This document shows, one piece after another, positions 1 to 7,797 of a stretch of DNA of 42,362 bases. The notes under the pieces are model-generated. The model made no database searches. It was not told the DNA's origin and saw only the letters and a program-made list of their open reading frames with translations. Each line of letters begins with the position of its first letter. Position 1 is the stretch's first letter. The DNA is from an uncultured Clostridium sp. (GTDB lineage Bacteria > Bacillota > Clostridia > Peptostreptococcales > Peptostreptococcaceae), in assembly GCA_900557165.1 (NCBI GenBank), contig USRS01000008.1:1-42362 (forward strand), written 5' to 3'. The position numbers were made by a program, and so were the translations under genes.

Positions 1-73
1 CTATAATCACTCTTTTTATTGTATTTTATACTGTCATTGTATCCTTAAAATAATACTTTTATTCAAAATATCT

Positions 74-943
74 CTAATTATTTGTTCCAATTAATTCATC
101 TAAATTTTTCATTTTCTCTAATATTTTATTTAGATGGAAGTTAAATACAGGGCTTTCATTATCTTTAACCTCAATGAATTTCTCTTCATCATTGTATATT
201 TTTTTTACTTCATTATGATTTTCTTTTGTTAAAAATAATTCCTTTTCTAAAAGTTCTATGGATTTTATATGAAAATATATTTGTCTACATAAATCTAATG
301 ACTTATCTACAATATCCAGATTACAGTCTGTTTTACTATAGTTTATCTCATCAATAAGCTTTGAATAGATTTCTTCTGAGTTTCTTATTTTAATTTCAAT
401 TGAATTTGAATTTAAATTCTTTTTATCAATAACTATATTTCTAACATTTTCTTTGAATAATTCTTTAATTTTAGTAAATTCATTCATAGTATTATTATAG
501 TAATTGGGTCTTGCCATAACATAATTTATTATAAGCCCCATTATTACTCCTATAGATGTGTCAAATATCCTTTGTAGTGAGTAAGCAAGTGGTGCACTAT
601 TTATATATCCTAAATATAAAGAGAAAAAAGTAACACTTGAAACTACCAATGATGATAGTTTAAAAATTTCACAAAGTTTTATAACTATCATAATACCTAT
701 TCCGCATAAAATAGGATTTTTGGGCATTACTAAAAATAAAAGAAATCCTACTGCTCCTCCAATTAAAGTCCCAAATACCCTTTGCGAACCCATTTTAAAA
801 GATGTTTTTATTGTGTCTTGCATAGTTACAACACAAGCTGTTGCTGCATAAAACAAGTTATCTACAAAAAATCCTGTTAATATGCAAGTTAAAACAACTG
901 CTATACCTGTTTTTAAAGTTCTCATCCCTATAAGCCTGTTCAT
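74..943 (-). CDS. Aromatic acid exporter (ArAE/FUSC-like) family membrane protein
   Basis: The 289-residue protein has about four to five hydrophobic segments in residues ~8-145, followed by a charged, mostly helical cytoplasmic half (~150-289). This is the layout of Gram-positive ArAE_1 proteins, which resemble half of a fusaric acid/aromatic acid exporter. The N-terminus (MNRLIGMRTLKTGIAV) and the 'GSQRVFGTLIGGAVG' stretch around residue 52-66 fit the family. The substrate cannot be read from sequence; export of small aromatic or amphipathic acids is the family expectation. A GGAGG lies 12 bases before the ATG, a slightly long spacing. It stands alone, downstream of the phoU terminator, so I do not count it in the pst operon. 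Confidence 0.75.
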   Translation of the reverse strand: MNRLIGMRTLKTGIAVVLTCILTGFFVDNLFYAATACVVTMQDTIKTSFKMGSQRVFGTLIGGAVGFLLFLVMPKNPILCGIGIMIVIKLCEIFKLSSLVVSSVTFFSLYLGYINSAPLAYSLQRIFDTSIGVIMGLIINYVMARPNYYNNTMNEFTKIKELFKENVRNIVIDKKNLNSNSIEIKIRNSEEIYSKLIDEINYSKTDCNLDIVDKSLDLCRQIYFHIKSIELLEKELFLTKENHNEVKKIYNDEEKFIEVKDNESPVFNFHLNKILEKMKNLDELIGTNN

Positions 944-1042
944 TTCAATTTCATACCTCCACCGATGTCATTTGTACTTACTTAGTATAATATATTTACT
1001 AGTGATATTGGTAGTGTTTCAATAAATTTCTAGTTTATATAA

Positions 1043-1071
1043 TAAAAAAAACTGCCAAAGCAGTTTTTTTA
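1043..1071 (-). terminator. Intrinsic terminator of the pstCAB-phoU operon
   Basis: The stem aaaaaaactgc/gcagttttttt has a short loop, and a run of eight T follows on the minus strand. The 5' arm overlaps the phoU stop codon, so transcription ends directly after the gene. Confidence 0.85.
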
Positions 1072-1719
1072 TCCTATTTCTATCATCTCTCCATTTTTTG
1101 CGTAAATAATTTTCTCGCATATATTGGTAATATGATCCCCTATTCTTTCTAGATATCTTCCTATAAATACAAGTCTTACACCTTGGTTTATGTTTTTCGT
1201 TGGATTACTATGCATAACTTGCAAACAATCTTTTCTAACCTTTTCATATAGTTCATCTATTTCATTATCCTTTTGAGCTATATTAAAAGCTAACTCTGCA
1301 TCATCATTTTTTAATGCATCCCATAGATTTTTTAACATTTCTACACAAATCTCTTTCATTGCAGGTATATCTATCATTTCTTTTATAAATGTATCTTCTC
1401 CTATTTCTAAGCTTTCCTTACAAATATTTGTTGAATAATCCCCAATTCTTTCTAATTCAGTTGAAATATCACTAAGAGCATAAATATACCTTAAGTCTCT
1501 TGCCAAAGGTTGTTTTAAAGCCATAAGCTCTATACTCCTATCTCTTATATATTCCCTTAATATATCAATATCATCATCTTGCCTTATAAGTTTTTTTAAC
1601 CCTCTTATATCTTTTTTTAATGTATATTCTATTGATAAATCTACTGCATCCTCACATTTTTCAATCATCCTTAAAGTGTACTCTTTAAGTGATTGTATAC
1701 TTAAGTCTAAGTTAGTCAT
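1069..1719 (-). CDS. phoU: Phosphate transport system regulatory protein PhoU
   Basis: PhoU couples the Pst transporter to the PhoR-type sensor kinase and represses the Pho response when phosphate is plentiful. The 216-residue length is typical. The two three-helix repeats are visible, each with a metal-binding E/DxxxD-type signature: 'ELERIGDYSTNI' near residue 88-99 and 'YLERIGDHITNI' near residue 189-200. It is the last gene of pstC-pstA-pstB-phoU, 36 bases after pstB, and is followed at once by a terminator. The start ATG follows a GGGG-containing Shine-Dalgarno. A second PhoU domain occurs in the Na/Pi cotransporter at 18299-19921, so two phosphate systems here use this fold. Confidence 0.95.
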   Translation of the reverse strand: MTNLDLSIQSLKEYTLRMIEKCEDAVDLSIEYTLKKDIRGLKKLIRQDDDIDILREYIRDRSIELMALKQPLARDLRYIYALSDISTELERIGDYSTNICKESLEIGEDTFIKEMIDIPAMKEICVEMLKNLWDALKNDDAELAFNIAQKDNEIDELYEKVRKDCLQVMHSNPTKNINQGVRLVFIGRYLERIGDHITNICEKIIYAKNGEMIEIG

Positions 1720-1755
1720 AGCTATTTGTTTCCCCTCTTTCTATAATATTTAATC

Positions 1756-2520
1756 CTATCCAAATCTTCCTGTTATATAGTCCTCTGTTCTTTTATCAAC
1801 TGGCACTGTAAATATATCTTTAGTATTATTATACTCTATTAATTCGCCATTTAAAAAGAATCCTGTATCATCTGATATACGAGCTGCTTGTTGCATATTA
1901 TGAGTAACTATTATTATGGTATAATCTTTTTTCAACTCAAATATTAAATCTTCAATTTTTGCTGTAGAAATTGGATCAAGTGCTGAAGTAGGTTCATCCA
2001 TTAGTATTACATCTGGCTTCATTGCAATGGTTCTTGCTATACATACTCTTTGTTGTTGACCTCCAGATAATCCAAGAGCTGAACTTTTTAATCTATCTTT
2101 AACCTCTTCCCATATGGCTGCACTCTTTAAACTTTCTTCTACTATTTTATTTAAAATTTTCTTATCTTTTATTCCATGAATTCTAGGACCATAAGCAACA
2201 TTATCATATATGCTCATGGGAAATAAATTAGGTTTTTGAAATACCATCCCTATTTTTGTTCTTAAATTTATAACATCACTATTTTTATAAATATCTTCTC
2301 CATCTACTTCTACAGTACCCTCTATCTTAACATTGTCTATTAAATCATTCATTCTATTTAAAGTTCTTAAGAAAGTTGACTTACCACATCCTGACGGTCC
2401 TATCAAAGCAGTTACCTTATTAGCTTTAATATCCATATTTATTTTTTTGAGAGCTTGCTTTTCTCCATAGTATAAATCTAAATTACTCACATTTAATTTA
2501 ATTCTATCCATCATACTCAT
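1756..2520 (-). CDS. pstB: Phosphate ABC transporter ATP-binding protein PstB
   Basis: This is the ATPase that drives high-affinity phosphate import through PstCA. The 254-residue protein has all ABC signatures: Walker [10 protein letters not shown] at 41-49, signature LSGGQQQ at 151-157, Walker B VILMDEP at 171-177 and a switch histidine in 'IIIVTHNM'. The start is the first ATG, 7 bases after an AGGAGAG. It lies 12 bases after pstA and 36 before phoU, so all four genes are almost certainly one transcript. Confidence 0.97.
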   Translation of the reverse strand: MSMMDRIKLNVSNLDLYYGEKQALKKINMDIKANKVTALIGPSGCGKSTFLRTLNRMNDLIDNVKIEGTVEVDGEDIYKNSDVINLRTKIGMVFQKPNLFPMSIYDNVAYGPRIHGIKDKKILNKIVEESLKSAAIWEEVKDRLKSSALGLSGGQQQRVCIARTIAMKPDVILMDEPTSALDPISTAKIEDLIFELKKDYTIIIVTHNMQQAARISDDTGFFLNGELIEYNNTKDIFTVPVDKRTEDYITGRFG

Positions 2521-2532
2521 AAAAATCTCTCC

Positions 2533-3357
2533 TTATATATTTCCCTTACTTAATTTTTTAGCAATCATTTTGGCAGTAGTATTTAAAATTAATACTATAA
2601 TTATTAAAACAACTCCTACAGTTGCAGATCCTTTAATATCTCCCATCTCCTTAGTCAAAAGATAAGAATGAACTGTAAGTGTTCTTGCACTATCAAATAT
2701 ACTTGAAGGCATACTCGCTACAGTTCCCGCTGTTAATAAAATAGCTGCTGATTCGCCAATAACACGACCTATGGATAATATGACTCCTGATAATATTCCA
2801 GGTAAAGCACTCGGTAGAATTACTTTATATAAAGTTTGAAACTTTGTAGCTCCCATTGCCAATGATCCTTCTCTATATTCATTTGGTACAGTTTTCAATG
2901 CTTCTTCCGTAGTTCTTATGATTACTGGAAGAATTATTATAGCTACAGTTAATGCTCCTGAAAGTATGGAGTACTGCAGTTTTAAAGTTACTACAAAAAA
3001 TATTCCTCCAAATAAACCATATATTATTGATGGTATTCCTGCCAAACATTCTGTAGCAAATCTTATAATTTCAACAATTCTTCCTTTTTTAGCATATTCA
3101 TGAAGATATATAGCTGATAAAATTCCTACAGGTGTTGCTACTCCTATTGAAATTAGCACCATATAAACTGTGCTAACTATCATTGGCAATACTCCTCCTT
3201 CTCCAGATGGTGAGTAGTCACTAAATATATAATTTAAATTAATTCCCTTTATTCCATTAACAAATATAAACCCAACTATTAACACTAATAATCCCACTGT
3301 TATAAAAGAGGATGTATATAATAAAAAATTTAATATGTTATCTTTCAATTTTCTCAT
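2533..3357 (-). CDS. pstA: Phosphate ABC transporter permease PstA
   Basis: PstA is one of the two membrane permeases of the Pst phosphate importer. The 274-residue protein has six hydrophobic segments and the cytoplasmic EAA loop contacted by PstB ('YREGSLAMGATKFQTLYKV', around residue 161-179). Its ATG begins one base after the pstC stop codon, implying translational coupling. It is homologous to PstC but shorter, as expected for PstA. Confidence 0.95.
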   Translation of the reverse strand: MRKLKDNILNFLLYTSSFITVGLLVLIVGFIFVNGIKGINLNYIFSDYSPSGEGGVLPMIVSTVYMVLISIGVATPVGILSAIYLHEYAKKGRIVEIIRFATECLAGIPSIIYGLFGGIFFVVTLKLQYSILSGALTVAIIILPVIIRTTEEALKTVPNEYREGSLAMGATKFQTLYKVILPSALPGILSGVILSIGRVIGESAAILLTAGTVASMPSSIFDSARTLTVHSYLLTKEMGDIKGSATVGVVLIIIVLILNTTAKMIAKKLSKGNI

Positions 3358-3358
3358 A

Positions 3359-4294
3359 CTACTTATCCCCCTTGCTTGTAAGTTTTCTTAATACTAAATT
3401 CAGTATTAAGATGAACATGAATAATACAACTCCTGTTGCAAATAACATTTCTTGATGTGTTCCATAGGCATATCCCATTTCAAGAGCTATATTTGTAGTT
3501 AAAAGTCTGACACTGTCTACTATTGAAGTTGGTATTACTGGTGAATTTCCTGCAACTAATATTACTGCCATTGTTTCTCCTATAGCTCTACCTACTCCCA
3601 ATACTACAGCTGCAAGTATGCCTGATTTTGCTGCTGGCAAAGTTACTCTAAATATAGTTTCTGTTGTAGATGCTCCTAGAGCTAAAGATCCTTCTTTATA
3701 TGATGCAGGTACTGCTTTTATGGCTGTTTGTGAAACTGAAATTATGGTTGGTAGCATCATTATTGCTAAAACTAATATAACTGCAAGTAAACTTTGTCCC
3801 TTTGGTAAATTTAAAATAGATTGGATTTTTGGTACTATAAAGGCTAATCCAAATAATCCATATAATACTGATGGTATTCCTGATAATAATTCAACGGCCG
3901 GTAATATTATTCTTTGCACTGGTTTTGGTGCAATTTCTGCTAAAAAGGTTGCTGTAAAAGTCCCTATTGGTACTCCTATAATCAATGAACCTAAGGTAGC
4001 TAAAACAGAAGCTGCTATCATAGATGTAACTCCAAATTTATCTGAATTAGGTAGCCAATCTGTTCCCATAATAAAATCCATAAAAGAATATCCTTTAAAT
4101 AAAAATGGTGTTAATCCTTTGTAAAATACAAACCCTATGATTAATAATAAACTTATAACTGAAATAAATGCGCTTATCATAAAAATTTTACTTGCTATAT
4201 TTTCTATTAAGTATTTTCTATTATTACTTTTGCTTATTTTAGGTTCATCATTGGATATAATTTCATTTTTTTCTGTTATTTGTTCATTAATCAA
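3359..4294 (-). CDS. pstC: Phosphate ABC transporter permease PstC
   Basis: PstC is the second permease of the Pst importer and the first gene of the pstCAB-phoU transcript. The 311-residue protein has a cytoplasmic N-terminal tail of ~35 residues, six membrane helices and an EAA loop ('YKEGSLALGASTTETIFRV'). The substrate-binding gene pstS, normally directly upstream, is instead 2.5 kb away at 6823-7653 with xpt-pbuX between them. A Pho-box-like motif shared with pstS lies 66-95 bases before the start. A GGGGGG-rich Shine-Dalgarno precedes the start. Confidence 0.95.
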   Translation of the reverse strand: MINEQITEKNEIISNDEPKISKSNNRKYLIENIASKIFMISAFISVISLLLIIGFVFYKGLTPFLFKGYSFMDFIMGTDWLPNSDKFGVTSMIAASVLATLGSLIIGVPIGTFTATFLAEIAPKPVQRIILPAVELLSGIPSVLYGLFGLAFIVPKIQSILNLPKGQSLLAVILVLAIMMLPTIISVSQTAIKAVPASYKEGSLALGASTTETIFRVTLPAAKSGILAAVVLGVGRAIGETMAVILVAGNSPVIPTSIVDSVRLLTTNIALEMGYAYGTHQEMLFATGVVLFMFILILNLVLRKLTSKGDK

Positions 4295-4359
4295 AATACT
4301 CCCCCCTTAATCTATTATCTTTAATGTACTTTTATTCTTTATGCATTTTGTATTCTTTT

Positions 4360-4389
4360 CAACTTAATAATAAAGTTTGAAAGTTAAAA
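4360..4389 (-). promoter_or_regulatory. Candidate Pho box upstream of pstC
   Basis: The 30-base minus-strand motif (TTTTAACTTTCAAACTTT, then ATTATTAAGTTG) matches the motif in front of pstS at 7695-7724 in 24 of 30 positions. It contains TTAAC and CTTTA elements like the repeated hexamers bound by PhoP-type regulators. A weak -10 (AAGAATA) follows. The similarity is read directly from the sequence; the PhoP assignment is inference. Confidence 0.6.
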
Positions 4390-4447
4390 GTATATTATGA
4401 TTATGTTAATATTATGTAAAGTATATATTATTTTATTTTGTAAAAAC

Positions 4448-4510
4448 AAAAAATTCACTTTGTTCATGTCGCCAACTACTTCGTCCGTTGCTCAAGTTAA
4501 TAAGTTGGAA
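4448..4510. repeat. Intergenic repeat element, copy 1
   Basis: A ~63-bp sequence shared with 16606-16667. The conserved core includes catgtcgccaac, acttc, tccgttgct and a terminal gttggaa. CCAAC/GTTGG can pair across ~25 bases, so the element could fold. It lies between the xpt terminator region and the pstC promoter. Its type is unknown. Confidence 0.7.
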
Positions 4511-4549
4511 ATTATAAATCATCCACAGATAGAATAATTTATAATTTCC
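4507..4549. repeat. Perfect 13-bp inverted repeat beside the intergenic element
   Basis: Arms ggaaattataaat (4507-4519) and atttataatttcc (4537-4549) are perfect complements with a 17-base spacer. It overlaps the last bases of repeat copy 1 and lies downstream of the xpt terminator. There is no good T-run on either side, so a terminator role is doubtful. Confidence 0.7.
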
Positions 4550-4557
4550 TTACAATT

Positions 4558-4586
4558 AAAAAATCGCCCTTTCAAGGCGATTTTTA
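4558..4586 (-). terminator. Intrinsic terminator of pbuX-xpt
   Basis: The stem aaatcgcc/ggcgattt is flanked by A and T runs and has a 7-base loop. It is immediately downstream of the xpt stop codon, and T residues follow on the minus strand. Confidence 0.85.
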
Positions 4587-5159
4587 TTAATCTATAAATT
4601 CTATTAAGTCTTTTCCTAATTTAGATATTCTAGCTAAAGAATAAACATCATATCCTTTTTCGTCTAGTTTTTTTCTACCGACTTGGAACGATTTTTCTAT
4701 AACTATACCTATTCCAGCAACTTTTGCTCCAGCCATTTCCACTAATCTAGCCGCTCCAAGTGCTGCTTCTCCATTGGCTAAAAAGTCATCTATTATAAGT
4801 ATTTTATCATCAGAACTTATATAATTCTTAGATAAAGTTAATTCATAATCCATAACTTTTGTAAATGAATGTACTGTTGTCTGATAAACTTCTCCATTTA
4901 ATATTTTTGATTGTTGTTTTTTAAGAATTACCATAGGTAAATTCATCTGTAAAGCTGTCATAACAGTTGGTGCTATTCCTGAACTTTCTATTGTAAGTAT
5001 TCTAGTTATTCCATGATTTTTAAAATATTCTTTAAAATAAGTTCCCATTTCATACATTAACTTTGCATCAACTTGATGATTTAAAAATGAATCTACTTTA
5101 AGAACTGTTTCATTTAAAGCCCTACCGTTATTTACTATTCTCTCTTTTAAACTTTTCAT
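4587..5159 (-). CDS. xpt: Xanthine phosphoribosyltransferase
   Basis: Xpt converts xanthine and PRPP to XMP, the salvage step toward GMP. The 190-residue protein has the PRPP-binding loop '[14 protein letters not shown]' (~ residue 125-138) and the family N-terminus '[18 protein letters not shown]', close in length to B. subtilis Xpt. Its ATG overlaps the permease stop codon by one base (TAATG), so the pair is translationally coupled. A guanine-class purine riboswitch and terminator upstream control both genes. Confidence 0.96.
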   Translation of the reverse strand: MKSLKERIVNNGRALNETVLKVDSFLNHQVDAKLMYEMGTYFKEYFKNHGITRILTIESSGIAPTVMTALQMNLPMVILKKQQSKILNGEVYQTTVHSFTKVMDYELTLSKNYISSDDKILIIDDFLANGEAALGAARLVEMAGAKVAGIGIVIEKSFQVGRKKLDEKGYDVYSLARISKLGKDLIEFID

Positions 5160-6538
5160 TACATTCCCTCACATTCTAGTATTAATTGTTCATTAACTAT
5201 ATCTTCTATTTTTTCCTTCTTATCTTCTCTTAATATTATATTTAAAACTAGTGCAACTATTGTTCCCGTCGATATACCAGAAGCAAATATCATTTGTAAT
5301 CCTTCTGGTAACTGAGATATAAAATCTGGTCTGAATGTTACTCCCAAACCAAGTCCTATGGATGTTGCTATTATTAGTAAATTTCTATCATTTATTTCAA
5401 CTGAGCTTAAAGTTTTTATTCCTGATGCTGCAACTGTTCCAAACATTACTATTCCTACCCCTCCAAGTACTGGGGAAGGTATTGTATTTATTATTGCTGC
5501 AACTTTTGGAAATAAGCCAAGTACTACTAAAATTATTCCTGCCATCGATGCTACATACTTACTTGCTACCTTTGTTAAAGGTATTAAACCTACATTTTGA
5601 CTAAATGATGTATTTGGAAATGCTCCCATAGCACCACCAATTATACTGCCTATACCATCTGCTAATACTCCTGCACCAACTTTCTCATCATCCATATCCA
5701 CCTCAGATACTTCTCCTATTGCTTTTAAACATCCTACTGTTTCTATTGTTGTTACAAAATAAGCTGGTAAAAATGCTATTAATGCTTTTAAATTAAAAGC
5801 TACCCCATATTGGAATATTTGTGGTATGGCTATAAAATTTGCTTGTGATATGGATGATAAATCAACCATTTCTAATGGTATACAAATTAAATATCCAGAA
5901 ATCATTCCTATAAGTATGGATGCACTACTAAGCATTCCCTTTCCATATCTATTCAATAACAAGGTAATTATCATTACAAACATGGCAACTGATATATTTA
6001 TTAAACTTCCATAATCAGTAGCTCCACTTCCTCCTGCTGCCCAATCCATTGACACTGGCAATAAAGTAAGCCCTATTAAACATACAACTGTTCCTGTAAC
6101 TATTGGTGGAAACAACTTCATTAAAGGTTTTATAAAATAACTTAAAATAATTTCAAAAAATGCACCTAAGATTGTTGCTCCAATTATTCCAGGTAGCCCA
6201 AGTACTGAACCTACCGATATAGATGGTGAAACAAAAGTAAAGTCTGTTCCCATTATACAAGCAACTTTAGATCCAACTCTTCCTATACCTCTCGCTTGAA
6301 TTATTGTAGCTATACCTGCCGATAATATTGATGCACTAATTACTGCTGTTGACATAGCTGCATTAAATCCCAATTCACTTGATATGACAAGTGGAACTAC
6401 TATTATCCCCCCAAAAGCTGCAAATATATGCTGCAATCCTAAAAGGATTTTTGTTACTAACTTTGGATTATAATTTACTCCATAACTTAAATTACTTTCC
6501 ATTTTCATACTTGACGAATTCATAACACTGTCTCCCAT
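5159..6538 (-). CDS. pbuX: Xanthine/uracil permease family (NCS2) transporter, probably xanthine-specific
   Basis: A 459-residue NCS2 nucleobase:cation symporter with about 12-14 membrane segments. Family landmarks include the signature stretch '[18 protein letters not shown]' (~ residue 260-277) and '[15 protein letters not shown]' with its conserved Asn/Gln near residue 307-321. The substrate is inferred as xanthine because the gene is coupled to xpt by a one-base overlap and both follow a guanine-class riboswitch. Uracil transport is possible for the wider family but less likely here. The ORF begins [23 protein letters not shown]; the exact start among these methionines is uncertain. Confidence 0.9.
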   Translation of the reverse strand: MGDSVMNSSSMKMESNLSYGVNYNPKLVTKILLGLQHIFAAFGGIIVVPLVISSELGFNAAMSTAVISASILSAGIATIIQARGIGRVGSKVACIMGTDFTFVSPSISVGSVLGLPGIIGATILGAFFEIILSYFIKPLMKLFPPIVTGTVVCLIGLTLLPVSMDWAAGGSGATDYGSLINISVAMFVMIITLLLNRYGKGMLSSASILIGMISGYLICIPLEMVDLSSISQANFIAIPQIFQYGVAFNLKALIAFLPAYFVTTIETVGCLKAIGEVSEVDMDDEKVGAGVLADGIGSIIGGAMGAFPNTSFSQNVGLIPLTKVASKYVASMAGIILVVLGLFPKVAAIINTIPSPVLGGVGIVMFGTVAASGIKTLSSVEINDRNLLIIATSIGLGLGVTFRPDFISQLPEGLQMIFASGISTGTIVALVLNIILREDKKEKIEDIVNEQLILECEGM

Positions 6539-6597
6539 AAATTTATTTTGTGTATATGACTCAGTTTCTAGCAGTTTAATAAAATTTTTAAGAATAA

Positions 6598-6629
6598 AAA
6601 ATACCTCGATATAAATATCGAGGTATTTA
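6598..6629 (-). terminator. Riboswitch expression-platform terminator
   Basis: Perfect 12-bp arms atacctcgatat (6601-6612) and atatcgaggtat (6615-6626), followed on the minus strand by a T-rich run. The 8-mer atacctcg at 6601-6608 is repeated exactly at 6692-6699, the 3' strand of aptamer helix P1. P1 and the terminator 3' arm therefore compete for the same partner, the expected OFF-switch logic. Confidence 0.92.
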
Positions 6630-6637
6630 GCCTAAAA

Positions 6638-6674
6638 TAAATACAAGTAACCTAAAATAAAGCTTTTGTATTTA
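6638..6674 (-). other. Extra hairpin between aptamer and terminator
   Basis: Nine-bp arms taaatacaa (6638-6646) and ttgtattta (6666-6674) with a 19-base loop. It lies between the purine aptamer and the terminator, where it may act as a spacer or pause hairpin. The 11-mer cctaaaataaa also occurs twice nearby (6631-6641 and 6651-6661). Confidence 0.5.
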
Positions 6675-6691
6675 TATAAATTCTTTAAACT

Positions 6692-6765
6692 ATACCTCGT
6701 AGTCTACTAATTAATGGTTAGTAGGTAGAAACTTGCGGACCATATTACCGCCAAATATACGAGTC
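6692..6765 (-). ncRNA. Purine riboswitch, guanine/xanthine class
   Basis: The minus strand shows the core of a purine aptamer: P1 5' strand ACGAG, the conserved TAATATGG, then GTTTCTACC, a P3 hairpin (TACTAA...TTAGTA) and GACTACGAG closing P1. The specificity base in GACTA is C (GATTA would mark the adenine class), so guanine, hypoxanthine or xanthine is the expected ligand. It precedes pbuX-xpt, a classic purine regulon. Ligand binding stabilises P1 and frees the downstream terminator, switching transcription off. Confidence 0.97.
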
Positions 6766-6780
6766 ATTTAATTTTATATT

Positions 6781-6808
6781 ATTGTATCATATCTAATTTT
6801 TTTGTAAA
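6781..6808 (-). promoter_or_regulatory. Promoter of the riboswitch-pbuX-xpt transcript
   Basis: On the minus strand a -35 TTTACA (6803-6808) and a -10 TACAAT (6781-6786) are 16 bases apart. Transcription would start near 6774, about ten bases before the aptamer. Confidence 0.65.
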
Positions 6809-6822
6809 TAGTTTTTATATAA

Positions 6823-7653
6823 TTATTTAGTAGGAACTTTTATAAATCCTTCTTTAGATACTATATTTTGTCCTTCATCACTCATGATGAAATCAATAAA
6901 TCCTTTTGCTTCGTCAGTTAATGAATCCTTTTTATTTACCACTAAAAATGGTCTAGAAATTGGGTATTTATTAGCTACAACATTATCATCATTAGCTTTA
7001 ACACCATTTATTTTTAAATCATTTAATGTTTTATCTAAATATCCAAATGATATGTATCCTATTGAATTTTTATTACCTTCTACTGTTGATTTAACATTTC
7101 CTGAACCATCACATATTTGAGCATCTTTAGTTAAAGCATCAGATTCAAATCCTACAATTTCTTGAAATCCATCTCTAGTTCCAGATCCCTCTTCTCTTGA
7201 TACTACAACTATTTGAGCATCTTCTCCTCCAACTTCTTTCCAGTTAGTTATTTTTCCTGTAAATATGTCTTTAACTTGATCCATTGTTAAGTCCGATACT
7301 TTATTTTCTGTATTTGTGACAACTGCTATACCATCTATAGCAATTTGAGTTTCATCTAAACTTTGTGCTTCTTCATATTTTAAATCTCTAGATGACATTC
7401 CTAAATTAGAAGTTCCATCTATAGTATTTTTTATACCTGCTGATGAGCCAACTTGTTGTACTTCTATTTTAACATCATTATTTTTTTCATATTCTTGTGC
7501 CAACACTTCCATTGTTGGACCTACTGAAGTGGAACCTGATATGGTTATTTTTGATGTTTTACTTTCCGAAGAATTACTACTATCACATCCTATCACTAAA
7601 CCACTTATCATTACTGCTCCACATAATAAAGTAACTATTTTCTTTTTAAACAT
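6823..7653 (-). CDS. pstS: Phosphate ABC transporter substrate-binding lipoprotein PstS
   Basis: The extracellular phosphate receptor of the Pst importer. The 276-residue precursor has a lipoprotein signal peptide with lipobox cysteine C23 (VIGC), the phosphate-binding start 'ISGSTSVGPTMEVLAQEY' (~38-55) and 'SREEGSGTRDGF' (~152-163), both known Pst ligand loops. It is monocistronic here: it is preceded by a Pho-box-like motif shared with pstC, and the riboswitch leader of xpt-pbuX begins right after it. No clear T-run terminator separates it from that leader, so some read-through is possible. Confidence 0.95.
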   Translation of the reverse strand: MFKKKIVTLLCGAVMISGLVIGCDSSNSSESKTSKITISGSTSVGPTMEVLAQEYEKNNDVKIEVQQVGSSAGIKNTIDGTSNLGMSSRDLKYEEAQSLDETQIAIDGIAVVTNTENKVSDLTMDQVKDIFTGKITNWKEVGGEDAQIVVVSREEGSGTRDGFQEIVGFESDALTKDAQICDGSGNVKSTVEGNKNSIGYISFGYLDKTLNDLKINGVKANDDNVVANKYPISRPFLVVNKKDSLTDEAKGFIDFIMSDEGQNIVSKEGFIKVPTK

Positions 7654-7694
7654 CCTAACAATCCCCTTCCTTTGTTCTATAATTTTTTATCTTA

Positions 7695-7724
7695 CAATTC
7701 AATAGTAAAGTTTAAATGTTAAGA
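7695..7724 (-). promoter_or_regulatory. Candidate Pho box upstream of pstS
   Basis: The minus-strand motif TCTTAACATTTAAACTTT followed by ACTATTGAATTG is 24/30 identical to the motif before pstC (4360-4389) and ends 41 bases before the pstS ATG. The match between two separated pst promoters is direct evidence for shared control; PhoP is the expected regulator. Confidence 0.6.
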
Positions 7725-7758
7725 TTGTATTAAGAATACATTAAATTTATATTAAAAT

Positions 7759-7788
7759 AAGGAGCCATTTATTATAAAATAGCTCCTT
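7759..7788 (-). terminator. Probable terminator of pepF
   Basis: The stem aaggagc/gctcctt with a 16-base AT-rich loop lies just after the pepF stop. It is followed by ATTTTA rather than a long T-run on the minus strand, so efficiency may be moderate. Confidence 0.65.
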
Positions 7789-7797
7789 TAATTTATA

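Noticed and set aside
1..73. Gene or regulatory feature at the left edge
   Set aside because: The 73 bases are AT-rich without an ORF, hairpin with T-run or promoter pair that I could support.
3618..4124. Plus-strand ORF of 168 codons opposite pstC
   Set aside because: It is antisense to an intact permease gene, and its composition follows from the hydrophobic codons on the other strand.
4448..4510. Small coding peptide (ATDEVVGDM frame) in the intergenic repeat
   Set aside because: A one-base indel separates the two copies upstream of that frame, one copy stops soon after, and no Shine-Dalgarno or start codon is suitably placed.
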